This document shows, in pieces, positions 22,815-30,615 of a stretch of DNA of 44,034 nt. The notes beneath the pieces are model-generated. The model saw nothing but the letters and a program-made list of their open reading frames with translations. It was not told the origin of the DNA and did no database searches. How positions within the stretch are numbered: the stretch's first letter is position 1; the number at the start of each line of letters is the position of its first letter. The position numbers were made by a program, and so were the translations under genes. The stretch is from Acidobacteriota bacterium (GTDB lineage: Bacteria > Acidobacteriota > Terriglobia > Terriglobales > Acidobacteriaceae), in NCBI GenBank assembly GCA_003225495.1, contig QIAJ01000079.1, forward strand, positions 1-44,034, given 5' to 3'.

Positions 22815-24800
22815 ATGATTCGAACCCTTCAAAATGCAGGTCCCACCTTGAAGATTGTTCTGGGTGGAATGCTTCTCGTTATTTGCGGCGGCATGATTAT
22901 CACCCTTATTCCCGGCGGCTTGGGATCCAGCTTCGGCGTGGGAGCGCCTCCCCGGGGAGTGATCGCAACCGTTGGCGACCAGGAAGTAACCGTTCCTGAC
23001 GTGCAACGGCAAGCTCGCATGATGATTCAGCGCCAGTTCCCTAAGGGCGGAGAACAGGCCGGCATGATGATGCCGTTTTTCGCGGGACAGGCCGCCGAAC
23101 AACTCATCAGCCAGAAGGCAATCGTTGCGGAGGCGCACCGGATGGGTTTACGCGCCAGCGATGAGGAACTTCGGGAAGAACTTCGAAATGGCGGGCTCGG
23201 CGCCACACTTTTTCCCGCTGGTAAGTATATCGGTCAGGAAGAGTACGAGAATCTCGTGCAGCGTAGTTTCGATCTCACGATCCCTCAGTTTGAGCTACTC
23301 GTGAAGGATGACATCGTCATCCGCAAGTTGCGCGCCCTCGTTTCGGGCAGCGCATTTGTCGGGGATCCCGAGGTCCGTGCAGAGTTCGACCGCCGCAATA
23401 CGAAGATCAAGTTTGATTATGCCGTCCTGACCCAGGCCGACATCCTGAAGGGACTTCATCCCACCGACCAGGAGTTGAAGGCTTTTTACGACCGTAACAA
23501 GGCAACGTACAACAACTCCGTTCCTGAAAAGCGCCAGATCAAGTACGTGATCGTCGAAACCGCTAAGTCGGGCGCGAGCGTTACCGATCAGGAGTTGCAA
23601 GCCTACTACGATCAGCACCGCGACGAGTACCGCCTGCCGGAGCAGGTGAAGGTCGCGCACATTCTAATCAAGACTCCGCTGCCGGGTCCGGACGGCAAGG
23701 TTGACGAAAAAGGCGTGGAAGCGGCCCGCAGGAAAGCCGAAGACGTTCTCAAGCAGGTAAAAGCGGGCGGGGATTTTGCGAAACTCGCGACGCAGTACTC
23801 GGAAGATCCTGGGAGCGGAAAGAGCGGCGGCGAACTGGATTGGATCGGCCGCGGACGCACCGTCCCGGAATTTGAGAAAGCGGCCTTCTCGCTCCCGAAA
23901 GGACAGACCAGCGACCTGGTGAAGAGCAGTTTCGGCTTTCACATCATCCGCGTTGAAGATAAACAGGATGCCCACGTCAAGACGCTCGCTGAAGTCAAGA
24001 GTGAGATTGAAGGCAAGGTCAAGGAAGAGAAAGCCGCGCATGCTACTGAGGTTGCCGCCAATGCGTTGTTGAGCCAGGCGCGCTCGGTGGGTCTCGACAA
24101 GGCCGCTGCCGCGAAGAGCGTGCATGTCATCCATACCGAATTCTTCAGTCGTCAGGATACTTTGCCGGGGTTGGAAGCGACGCCCGAGTTGATGCAGGCA
24201 ATCTTCAACGAACGCGAGAAGGCGCCGGCGGATGTTGTGCAGGTTCCACAGGGGTACGTCGTCTTCGAGTTAGTAGCCACGAAGCCACCGGCAACGCCTT
24301 CTTTTGAAGAAATCCGCACCAGGGTTGAGGGTGAGTTCAAGAATGAACGCGCCGGTTTGCTGCTGCAGCAGAAAACACAGGAACTTTCCGATCGTGCCAA
24401 GGCTGGTCACGATCTGAAGAAGGCAGCCAAAGAGCTCGGGGCAGCGGTCAAGACGAGTGATCTGGTTCTTCCCGATGGACAAGTGCCAGATGTAGGGTCG
24501 TTGTCCGGTGCGGCAAGTTCGATCTTCAGTCTGAAGCCGGGCGAGATCAGCGGCCCGATCAATACCGGCGCGAACGGCGTGGTCGCGCAGCTTCTCGAAA
24601 AACAGGCGCCCACGGATCAGGACTTTACCGCCAAGAAGAGCGAGATTCGCCAGACACTTCTTGATGGCAAACAGAACGAACTGTTCTCGCTCTTTGTATC
24701 GAACCTGCGTAAGGAAATGGAAAAGTCCAACAAGCTGAAGATCAACCAGGACGAAATAAAGAACCTGACCCGGCGCGGGGCGGCGGAAGAAGGATCATAA
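22815..24800 (+). CDS. SurA/PpiD-type periplasmic peptidyl-prolyl isomerase
   Basis: A 661-residue foldase. One N-terminal membrane anchor (LKIVLGGMLLVICGGMIITL, about residues 12-35) leads into a SurA-N-type chaperone region (about 50-260). The parvulin domain at about 272-380 has EQVKVAHILIK, the DFAKLATQYSEDPGSGKSGG segment, GELDWIGRGRTVPEFEKAAF and FGFHIIRVEDK. A second, degenerate PpiC-like stretch follows (about 440-560) and the C-terminus is lysine-rich. The single anchor plus one active parvulin domain resembles PpiD, which assists proteins emerging from the Sec translocon. The long C-terminal region after the parvulin domain also fits PpiD. The gene stands alone, divergent from the GH2 gene. 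Confidence 0.9.
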   Translation: MIRTLQNAGPTLKIVLGGMLLVICGGMIITLIPGGLGSSFGVGAPPRGVIATVGDQEVTVPDVQRQARMMIQRQFPKGGEQAGMMMPFFAGQAAEQLISQKAIVAEAHRMGLRASDEELREELRNGGLGATLFPAGKYIGQEEYENLVQRSFDLTIPQFELLVKDDIVIRKLRALVSGSAFVGDPEVRAEFDRRNTKIKFDYAVLTQADILKGLHPTDQELKAFYDRNKATYNNSVPEKRQIKYVIVETAKSGASVTDQELQAYYDQHRDEYRLPEQVKVAHILIKTPLPGPDGKVDEKGVEAARRKAEDVLKQVKAGGDFAKLATQYSEDPGSGKSGGELDWIGRGRTVPEFEKAAFSLPKGQTSDLVKSSFGFHIIRVEDKQDAHVKTLAEVKSEIEGKVKEEKAAHATEVAANALLSQARSVGLDKAAAAKSVHVIHTEFFSRQDTLPGLEATPELMQAIFNEREKAPADVVQVPQGYVVFELVATKPPATPSFEEIRTRVEGEFKNERAGLLLQQKTQELSDRAKAGHDLKKAAKELGAAVKTSDLVLPDGQVPDVGSLSGAASSIFSLKPGEISGPINTGANGVVAQLLEKQAPTDQDFTAKKSEIRQTLLDGKQNELFSLFVSNLRKEMEKSNKLKINQDEIKNLTRRGAAEEGS

Positions 24801-24824
24801 ACGAGCAAAGCTCCCTGTCTCGGC

Positions 24825-24892
24825 TCTCAGCTCTCGGCCGGGCTGACGCCGAAGCGGTTTCCTGAGAGCTGAGAACTGCGAGCTGAGAGCTG
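24825..24892. repeat. GAGCTGAGAG-type short repeat cluster, partly palindromic
   Basis: TCTCAGCTCTC (24825-24835) is the exact reverse complement of GAGAGCTGAGA (24864-24874), and a second direct copy GAGCTGAGAGCTG follows at 24880-24892. The arrangement can fold into a hairpin after the foldase gene. The second copy runs straight into the apparent first codons of malQ. Such repeats usually occur between genes, so its overlap with a coding start is unusual. Confidence 0.55.
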
Positions 24893-26422
24893 TCTTTTCC
24901 CCGCGCCAGCGGAATCCTGCTGCATCCCTCGTCGCTAGGTTCCCGCGGCGGGATCGGCGACTTTGGTCCGGCCGCATACGCGTTCGCGGATTTTCTCGCT
25001 GCTTCGAAACAGGGCCTCTGGCAAGTGCTCCCTCTTGGTCCCGTGGGCTTCGGCGACTCGCCGTACTCTTCGACGTCTGCTTTCGCGGGGAATCCGTTGC
25101 TCATCAGCCTGGAGCGCCTCGCCGATCGAGGCTGGATCGACCGCGCCCAGATCGATGCCCTTCCTGACACCGCTGGTCCGGTGGATTATCCGCATATCTT
25201 CAACCGGAAGATGCCGCTGGTGTTCGAAGCGGCACACAACTTCTTACGTTCCGCCCCACCCAATTCGCGTTCGCGTTTCGAACGTTTCAGCGACGAGAAT
25301 CGATGGTGGCTCGACGACTTCGTTCTGTTCGATCATCTGCGCGCGAAGTTATGTCTCGAAAGTTGGAACCACTGGCCGCGCGAGTTGGCTCATCGCGATC
25401 CTGGGGCGCTGGCCCAGAAGCGATCCGAAGTGCATGACGATCTCCAAGCCCGTAGTGTCGTCCAGTTTTTCTTCTTCGAACAGTGGCAGGCGTTGCGCGC
25501 TTATTGCGCACAACGTTCGATCCGGATGGTCGGCGACGTTGCGATCTTCGTGAACTTTGACAGTGCCGATGTCTGGACGCATCCGGACCTCTTTCGCCTC
25601 GATGCTAATCGTGAACCCGAGGTCGTCGCCGGAGTGCCTCCGGATTTCTTCAGTAAAACCGGCCAGCACTGGGGTAATCCCCTGTATCGGTGGGACGTGA
25701 TGCAGGAGCGCGGATACGCCTGGTGGATCGATCGGTTGCGGTGGGCAACTCACAACTTCGATTACGTCCGGCTCGATCATTTTCGCGGCTTCTCTCAATT
25801 CTGGGAAATTCCAGCTCATGAGTTAACCGCCGTCAATGGGCACTGGGTCGACGGACCAAAGGACGACCTCTTTCATCGACTTCGCGACGCTCTCGGAGGA
25901 TTACCGTTCTTTGCCGAAGATCTCGGCTACATCACTCCCGACGTGCATGCGCTGCGTGAACGTCTCAACATTCCCGGCATGGCAGTATTGCAATTTGGCT
26001 TCGGCGATCCCGGGTCGCACGCGCACCTTCCGCATACATTCACGCCCGCGAAGGTCGTTTACACCGGAACCCACGACAACGACACGGTACTGGGCTGGTG
26101 GCAATCCAGCGCCTCGGACGATGAGCGACGTCACGCCGCGTCCTATCTCGGACCATGTGAAGACGGGGTGAACTGGGCCATGATCCGTTGCGCCATCAAT
26201 TCCGTCGCCAGCCTGTGCGTAGTTTCGTTTCAGGATGTCCTCGGTCTCGGAAGCGAAGCCCGCATGAATGTGCCGAGTAAGGCGAACGGAAACTGGCGCT
26301 GGCGTTTCAGCACCGACATGCTGACCCCGGAATTGTCCGGGAAATTGGCGTCGCTGGTCGAAGTCGCGGACCGGTGGCCGCAGCCGGTCGCGCAGATTAT
26401 CAACGAAGAGTGGGCGACATAA
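24890..26422 (+). CDS. malQ: 4-alpha-glucanotransferase (amylomaltase, GH77), start codon unclear
   Basis: GH77 amylomaltase, which disproportionates maltodextrins by moving glucan chains between acceptors in the cytoplasm. The three catalytic carboxylates are in place: the nucleophile Asp in VRLDHFRGFSQFWEIP, the acid/base Glu in LPFFAEDLGYITPD, and the stabilising Asp in YTGTHDNDTVLGWW. Conserved N-terminal sequence begins upstream of any ATG, GTG or TTG: FPRASGILLHPSSLGSRGG, then IGDFGPAAYAFADFLAAS, is read in frame from 24896. The first standard start (GTG 25025) would remove about 45 conserved residues. In frame, a TGA at 24884-24886 closes the region, leaving only CTG at 24890 as an initiator. 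From there the length is 510 residues, normal for the family. Either CTG is used or a repeat insertion or small indel damaged the start. Confidence 0.85.
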   Translation: MSFPRASGILLHPSSLGSRGGIGDFGPAAYAFADFLAASKQGLWQVLPLGPVGFGDSPYSSTSAFAGNPLLISLERLADRGWIDRAQIDALPDTAGPVDYPHIFNRKMPLVFEAAHNFLRSAPPNSRSRFERFSDENRWWLDDFVLFDHLRAKLCLESWNHWPRELAHRDPGALAQKRSEVHDDLQARSVVQFFFFEQWQALRAYCAQRSIRMVGDVAIFVNFDSADVWTHPDLFRLDANREPEVVAGVPPDFFSKTGQHWGNPLYRWDVMQERGYAWWIDRLRWATHNFDYVRLDHFRGFSQFWEIPAHELTAVNGHWVDGPKDDLFHRLRDALGGLPFFAEDLGYITPDVHALRERLNIPGMAVLQFGFGDPGSHAHLPHTFTPAKVVYTGTHDNDTVLGWWQSSASDDERRHAASYLGPCEDGVNWAMIRCAINSVASLCVVSFQDVLGLGSEARMNVPSKANGNWRWRFSTDMLTPELSGKLASLVEVADRWPQPVAQIINEEWAT

Positions 26423-26555
26423 GCAAGTTCGTTTATTCCCTGCAAAACCTCCAAAGTACCGTGACCTCCGTCACTGATTCCTATTACATATGCTGTATCA
26501 GCAAAGAGTTACTTCTGGGACACTGTTCACGAACCGTTAACCGTCTCTTCATACG

Positions 26556-28385
26556 GTGGTAAAGGAATCTGGGCAAAAATCAGTCATGCCGAGATCGCCA
26601 AGCACACGTGACCAGCGCAGCAGTTTCTGGACCGGGTCGCCACATCTGCCGGGGCTTCCGGGATTTGCAGGCAAACTGATTCCCATGGCGGAAGTGCGCG
26701 AGTTGTACGAGCGCACGTGCTCGTCTCCGGACGGCTTCCGCCTCGGGACCCTGCTGGAACAGATGCAGGTCGATCTGCAACTCCCGTCCGCCGACCTCGA
26801 ACGCATTCCCGCAAAAGGCCCGCTCGTGGCGGTGGCGAATCATCCGTTCGGAGTGCTCGATGGCGCAGCCCTGGGAGCGCTCTTGTCGCGCGTTCGGCCC
26901 GACGTGCGGGTAATGACCAATGCATTGCTCAGCGGAATTCCCGAGCTTCACAAACACTGTTTCTTCGTCGATCCTTTTCACACAGAATCGTCGGCAGAAA
27001 AAAATCTGAAAGCTCTGAAACAGGCCATCGAGTGGCTGCGCGGGGGCGGTGCGTTGGCGGTATTTCCTGCCGGCGAAGTTTCGCAGTGGAATGTCGGGAA
27101 GGCGCAGATTGCCGATCCCGCATGGAACACGATCGCCGCGCGCCTGATGCGCAAGACTGGAGCCAGCGCGCTCCCGGTATATTTCTGCGGACGCAACAGC
27201 GTAACTTTCCAGTTACTGGGCCTCATTCATCCTCGCCTTCGCACGCTCGTACTAATGCAGGAATTTCTTCAACAGCGTGGCAAAGCACTGGAAGTGCGCG
27301 TCGGAACTGCCATTCCATCCGAGATGATCGCCGGCCTCGAAGACGACCGGGAAGCGACGGAATATCTCCGGCTGCGAACCTATCTGCTTTCCTATCGCGG
27401 CAAGAAAGAAATTTCAATTCCGACCAAAGTGCGCTCGGTAATTCCCCGCAAGGCGCAGGAAACAATTATCTCCGCGGTACCACAAAGCTTATTGGCGCGC
27501 GATATCGAGGCGCTCCCGCCGGCCCAGCTACTCTCCGAGTCCAATGAGTTTGCCGTGTATGCAGCCCGCGCCAACGAAATGCCTCACTTGCTGGAAGAGG
27601 TAGGACGCCTCCGGGAAGTTACGTTTCGCGACGCGGGCGAGGGTACGGGCAAGAGCGCCGATCTCGATCAATTCGACGATTACTACTGGCATCTGCTTTT
27701 GTGGAACAAGGAAAAGCGGGAACTCGCGGGGGCCTACCGTGCGGGTAATACGGACGAGATCATTCGCAGCCATGGAATCAAGGGCCTCTACACCAATACC
27801 GTATTCCGCTATGACGAGCGCCTGTTCATGAAGATCGGCTCCGCACTGGAACTCGGCCGTTCCTTCGTGCGTCCGGAATACCAGCGACAATATGCTCCGT
27901 TACTGCAGTTGTGGAAGGGAATTGCGAGATTTGTGGCATCGCGTCCGCAGACGCCGGTATTGTTCGGCGCGGTGAGCATCAGCAACGAATATAGCCGTCT
28001 CTCGCGCGAGATGATTGTCAGCTACTTCGAGTCGCGTGACGATGGCCGCGAGTTTGCCGATCTCATCCAGCCTCGCACGCCTTTCCGGATTCCGAAGCTT
28101 CGCCGCTGGGATTGCCGCGCCATGTGCGAGGCTCTCAACAATCTCGACGAACTAGCCGAGCCCATCTCCGACGTCGAGGAAGATGGCAAGGGCTTGCCGA
28201 TCCTGATCCGGCAATACGATAAAGTCGGCGGCAAGCTGGTAGGTTTCAACCTCGATCGAAAGTTTTCCGATGTTGTGGACGGATTGGTAATCGTCGACCT
28301 TCGCCAGACCGATCCCACAGTTTTAGAGCGCTATATGGGCAAGGAAGGCTACGCCGGATTTCGCCGCTTCCACAAAATGGATTAA
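26556..28385 (+). CDS. OlsF-like bifunctional acyltransferase (PlsC-type domain fused to a hemolysin/OlsB-type GNAT domain)
   Basis: A 609-residue protein with two acyltransferase halves. The N-terminal half (about 60-290) is a lysophospholipid acyltransferase of the subgroup with VANHPFGVLDG (H96, D102) and a GGALAVFPAGEVSQW motif. The C-terminal half (about 325-600) resembles OlsB/hemolysin proteins, with FAVYAARANEMPHLLEEVGR, then LREVTFRD and SFVRPEYQRQYAPLLQLWKG. This order is that of OlsF, which first N-acylates ornithine with its C-terminal half and then O-acylates the product with its N-terminal half to make ornithine lipid. The amino acid head group used here is inferred. The start could be GTG 26556 or ATG 26586, and neither has a convincing ribosome site. 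The protein is likely peripheral at the inner membrane. Confidence 0.82.
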   Translation: MVKESGQKSVMPRSPSTRDQRSSFWTGSPHLPGLPGFAGKLIPMAEVRELYERTCSSPDGFRLGTLLEQMQVDLQLPSADLERIPAKGPLVAVANHPFGVLDGAALGALLSRVRPDVRVMTNALLSGIPELHKHCFFVDPFHTESSAEKNLKALKQAIEWLRGGGALAVFPAGEVSQWNVGKAQIADPAWNTIAARLMRKTGASALPVYFCGRNSVTFQLLGLIHPRLRTLVLMQEFLQQRGKALEVRVGTAIPSEMIAGLEDDREATEYLRLRTYLLSYRGKKEISIPTKVRSVIPRKAQETIISAVPQSLLARDIEALPPAQLLSESNEFAVYAARANEMPHLLEEVGRLREVTFRDAGEGTGKSADLDQFDDYYWHLLLWNKEKRELAGAYRAGNTDEIIRSHGIKGLYTNTVFRYDERLFMKIGSALELGRSFVRPEYQRQYAPLLQLWKGIARFVASRPQTPVLFGAVSISNEYSRLSREMIVSYFESRDDGREFADLIQPRTPFRIPKLRRWDCRAMCEALNNLDELAEPISDVEEDGKGLPILIRQYDKVGGKLVGFNLDRKFSDVVDGLVIVDLRQTDPTVLERYMGKEGYAGFRRFHKMD

Positions 28386-28500
28386 GCCGCTCCCGTTCGC
28401 TCCTTTACTAATTCTGCGTGTCCATTGAAAATAAAAGTGAGTCTGGCCGCGGCTCGGTTCGAGCCGCTTCTTTCCGCCAGAAAAATCGCAAGGAGCCTTC

Positions 28501-28689
28501 ATGTCCGCCACTGGTGAATTTATCCGCATGATGAACTACGTAGACGACATTGCCGCCACGCTGCGCCGCATTACCGTCGGCTTGCCGTCGATGACCGTTG
28601 AGGAGCGCAAACGTCTCTCCGAGTACATGCGCAAATCGGACCCTAACTTTGTCACCGTGCTGGAGCAGCTGGAAGGCGGAGGCAAGTAG
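28501..28689 (+). CDS. Small conserved-looking hypothetical coupled to hbd
   Basis: A 62-residue protein with no signal or membrane segment. It appears to form two helices (EFIRMMNYVDDIAATLRRIT and MTVEERKRLSEYMRKSDP) separated by VGLPS. A strong AAGGAG lies seven bases before the ATG. Its stop codon TAG (28687-28689) shares one base with the GTG of the next gene, so the two are almost certainly translated together. I do not recognise the family. The coupling suggests a partner or regulator of the dehydrogenase, which is an inference only. A short transcript-level hairpin-rich spacer of about 115 bases separates it from the acyltransferase gene. Confidence 0.7.
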   Translation: MSATGEFIRMMNYVDDIAATLRRITVGLPSMTVEERKRLSEYMRKSDPNFVTVLEQLEGGGK

Positions 28690-29618
28690 TGGGGGACGTC
28701 AAAACCGTCGCCGTAATCGGCGCCGGCATCATGGGCCGCGGAATTGCCCATGCGGCAGCGGTTGGCGGCTATCGCACCATTCTCGAAGACCTTCTTCCGA
28801 ACGCCCTGCGTAAGGCGGAAACTGAAATCCGCGCCAACCTGGACCAAGCTGTTGAACTGGGGAAAGTCAGCGCGGGCGCGGCGGATGCGGCATTCGCACG
28901 GCTCGAGTACGCCGGGTCGGTCGAGCAAGCGGCGCGTGAGGCCGACCTCGTCATCGAGGCCGTTCCCGAGGAGATGGAATCGAAGATTGAGATCTTCACC
29001 CTTCTCGACAAGATTTGCCGCCCGACGACAATCCTCGCATCGAATACGTCTTCTCTCAGCATCACCGAAATTGCCAGCGTTACCTACCGCGCGAAGAAGT
29101 GTATTGGTATGCACTTCTTCAACCCTGTGCACAAAATGAAGCTGCTCGAGGTGGTGCGCGCGCTCGAAACCGACGCCGACACCGTGTCCACGGTAACCGA
29201 TGTAGGTCGCCACATGGGAAAAGAGGTTGTTGTCATCAAAGAAGCCCCGGGCTTTATCACCAGCCGCATTAATGCCATGATCGGCAACGAAGCCTTCTAC
29301 ATGCTCCAGGAGGGCATCGCCAGCGCTCAGGATATCGACAAGGCTCTTAAATTGGGGCTGAACCATCCCATGGGTCCCTTTGAAATGGTTGATCTGGTTG
29401 GGCTCGACACCCGTTTGCACATCCTGGAATACCTGCATAAAAGTCTGGGCGAGAAGTTTCGGCCTTGCCCGTTGCTAGTGCAGTATGTGAAGGCAGGGCG
29501 CTTGGGACGCAAATCCGGGCGGGGAGTGTTCGAATATCCAGCTGAACCGTCGTCGAAGCGTCGGGCGGCCGACGAAGTAACGCCCGAGCGGCCCTTCGCT
29601 ACCCCGCAAACTTCCTGA
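28689..29618 (+). CDS. hbd: 3-hydroxybutyryl-CoA dehydrogenase
   Basis: A 309-residue single-function L-3-hydroxyacyl-CoA dehydrogenase. The NAD-binding motif is VAVIGAGIMGRGIAHAAAVG (residues 5-24), and the catalytic region is CIGMHFFNPVHKMKLLEVV. The C-terminal domain begins at GFITSRINAMIGNEAFYML and has the substrate-side sequence LKLGLNHPMGPFEMVDLVGL. Length and order fit Hbd/FadB2-type enzymes, which interconvert acetoacetyl-CoA and 3-hydroxybutyryl-CoA or act on short chains in beta-oxidation. The GTG start overlaps the previous stop, and GGAGG in the upstream gene end serves as ribosome site. The C-terminal tail after FEYPAEPSSKRR is a low-complexity extension. It is a second hydroxyacyl-CoA dehydrogenase besides the fadN-type gene. 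Confidence 0.93.
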   Translation: MGDVKTVAVIGAGIMGRGIAHAAAVGGYRTILEDLLPNALRKAETEIRANLDQAVELGKVSAGAADAAFARLEYAGSVEQAAREADLVIEAVPEEMESKIEIFTLLDKICRPTTILASNTSSLSITEIASVTYRAKKCIGMHFFNPVHKMKLLEVVRALETDADTVSTVTDVGRHMGKEVVVIKEAPGFITSRINAMIGNEAFYMLQEGIASAQDIDKALKLGLNHPMGPFEMVDLVGLDTRLHILEYLHKSLGEKFRPCPLLVQYVKAGRLGRKSGRGVFEYPAEPSSKRRAADEVTPERPFATPQTS

Positions 29619-29689
29619 TCTTTGCTGCCACCGCAGGACAAACTTTCCCTCTCTTAACCTATCCAAATTGATCGTAGTGGAGGAGTGTC

Positions 29690-30442
29690 ATGCGTAAGAT
29701 ATTCACAATTTCAGTTCCCACGACGTTAGGAATCGCGATGCTGATCGTGCCCTTTTCCCCTCTGCATGCTCAGGGAAACACGCAAACTCTGCAGATCACC
29801 AACGGACCAATCATCGAAATGGCAGACGATCATTCCGCCACCATCGCGTGGTCCACGAATGCTGATTCAAGCAGCCGAGTCTGGTATGGGACCGACGTAA
29901 ACAACCTGAACCAGTTCGCGGAGTCCGGATACAGTTCTGGCAGCACTCACCGTGTTCAACTCACGAACCTCAGACCAGGTACGACCTACTACTTCGAGGT
30001 GGAATCAGGCCAGGGACGCCGATCTCGTGGCGAAGCGGAAACCGGTGGGGTGCTGAGTTTTCGTACGGTCGGAAACGGCGAGCGGCCCGTGCGCAATCAG
30101 CAGCCGGTTCTGGTGCAGGCTGACGCAGGCGCGGCTGCAGACGCTACCGTAAAAATTACGAACGGTCCGGTGGTCGAAGCAGTGTCTGTGAACAGCGCTA
30201 CAGTTGCGTGGTCCACGAACCGACGCGGCAGCAGCCGCGTGAACTACGGAACTGATGCGAACAATCTCAACCAGCTAGGCGAGACGTCGTGGGGTCAAGG
30301 GGGCTTGACTCATCGTGTTCAGCTGAAGAATCTTCAGCCTAATACCACCTACTACTTTCAGGTCGAAACCGGGCAGGCACAGGGAACCGGGGGCGAAGTG
30401 CAAAGCCAAAACATCCAGACCTTCACGACCAAACCGAGATGA
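29690..30442 (+). CDS. Secreted protein with two Fn3-like (purple acid phosphatase N-type) domains
   Basis: A 250-residue exported protein with signal peptide ISVPTTLGIAMLIVPFSPLH followed by AQG. Two copies of a fibronectin type III-like domain follow, at about 35-125 and 155-248. Each starts ITNGP(I/V)(I/V)E and carries SATIAWSTNADSSSRVWYGT or its counterpart SATVAWSTNRRGSSRVNYGT, and then THRVQL, NLRPGTTYYFEVESGQ or NLQPNTTYYFQVETGQ. The two domains are close in sequence and probably arose by duplication. Such domains occur as the N-terminal part of purple acid phosphatases and as stand-alone adhesive modules. No catalytic domain is present. GGAGGAG precedes the ATG. The role is probably structural or adhesive at the surface. 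Confidence 0.85.
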   Translation: MRKIFTISVPTTLGIAMLIVPFSPLHAQGNTQTLQITNGPIIEMADDHSATIAWSTNADSSSRVWYGTDVNNLNQFAESGYSSGSTHRVQLTNLRPGTTYYFEVESGQGRRSRGEAETGGVLSFRTVGNGERPVRNQQPVLVQADAGAAADATVKITNGPVVEAVSVNSATVAWSTNRRGSSRVNYGTDANNLNQLGETSWGQGGLTHRVQLKNLQPNTTYYFQVETGQAQGTGGEVQSQNIQTFTTKPR

Positions 30443-30615
30443 CTTTCCGTGGGCCACACAATTCACAGGGATTGGCGGCCCGCTTATCCTTCCGATCACT
30501 TGAGAATGCCGCGCAAGGGTGTGCCAATAAGGCCTATCGGTGCTATAGTTCGTAGCCGCAACGGGTCCGCGCGATCTCAGATTTCGGCTGCGCAGCGGGT
30601 TCGGATGGAGGAGAA

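Noticed and set aside
26457..26475. GTGAC-CTCC-GTCAC palindrome upstream of the OlsF-like gene as an operator
   Set aside because: Five-base arms are too short to separate from chance, and no promoter elements line up with it.
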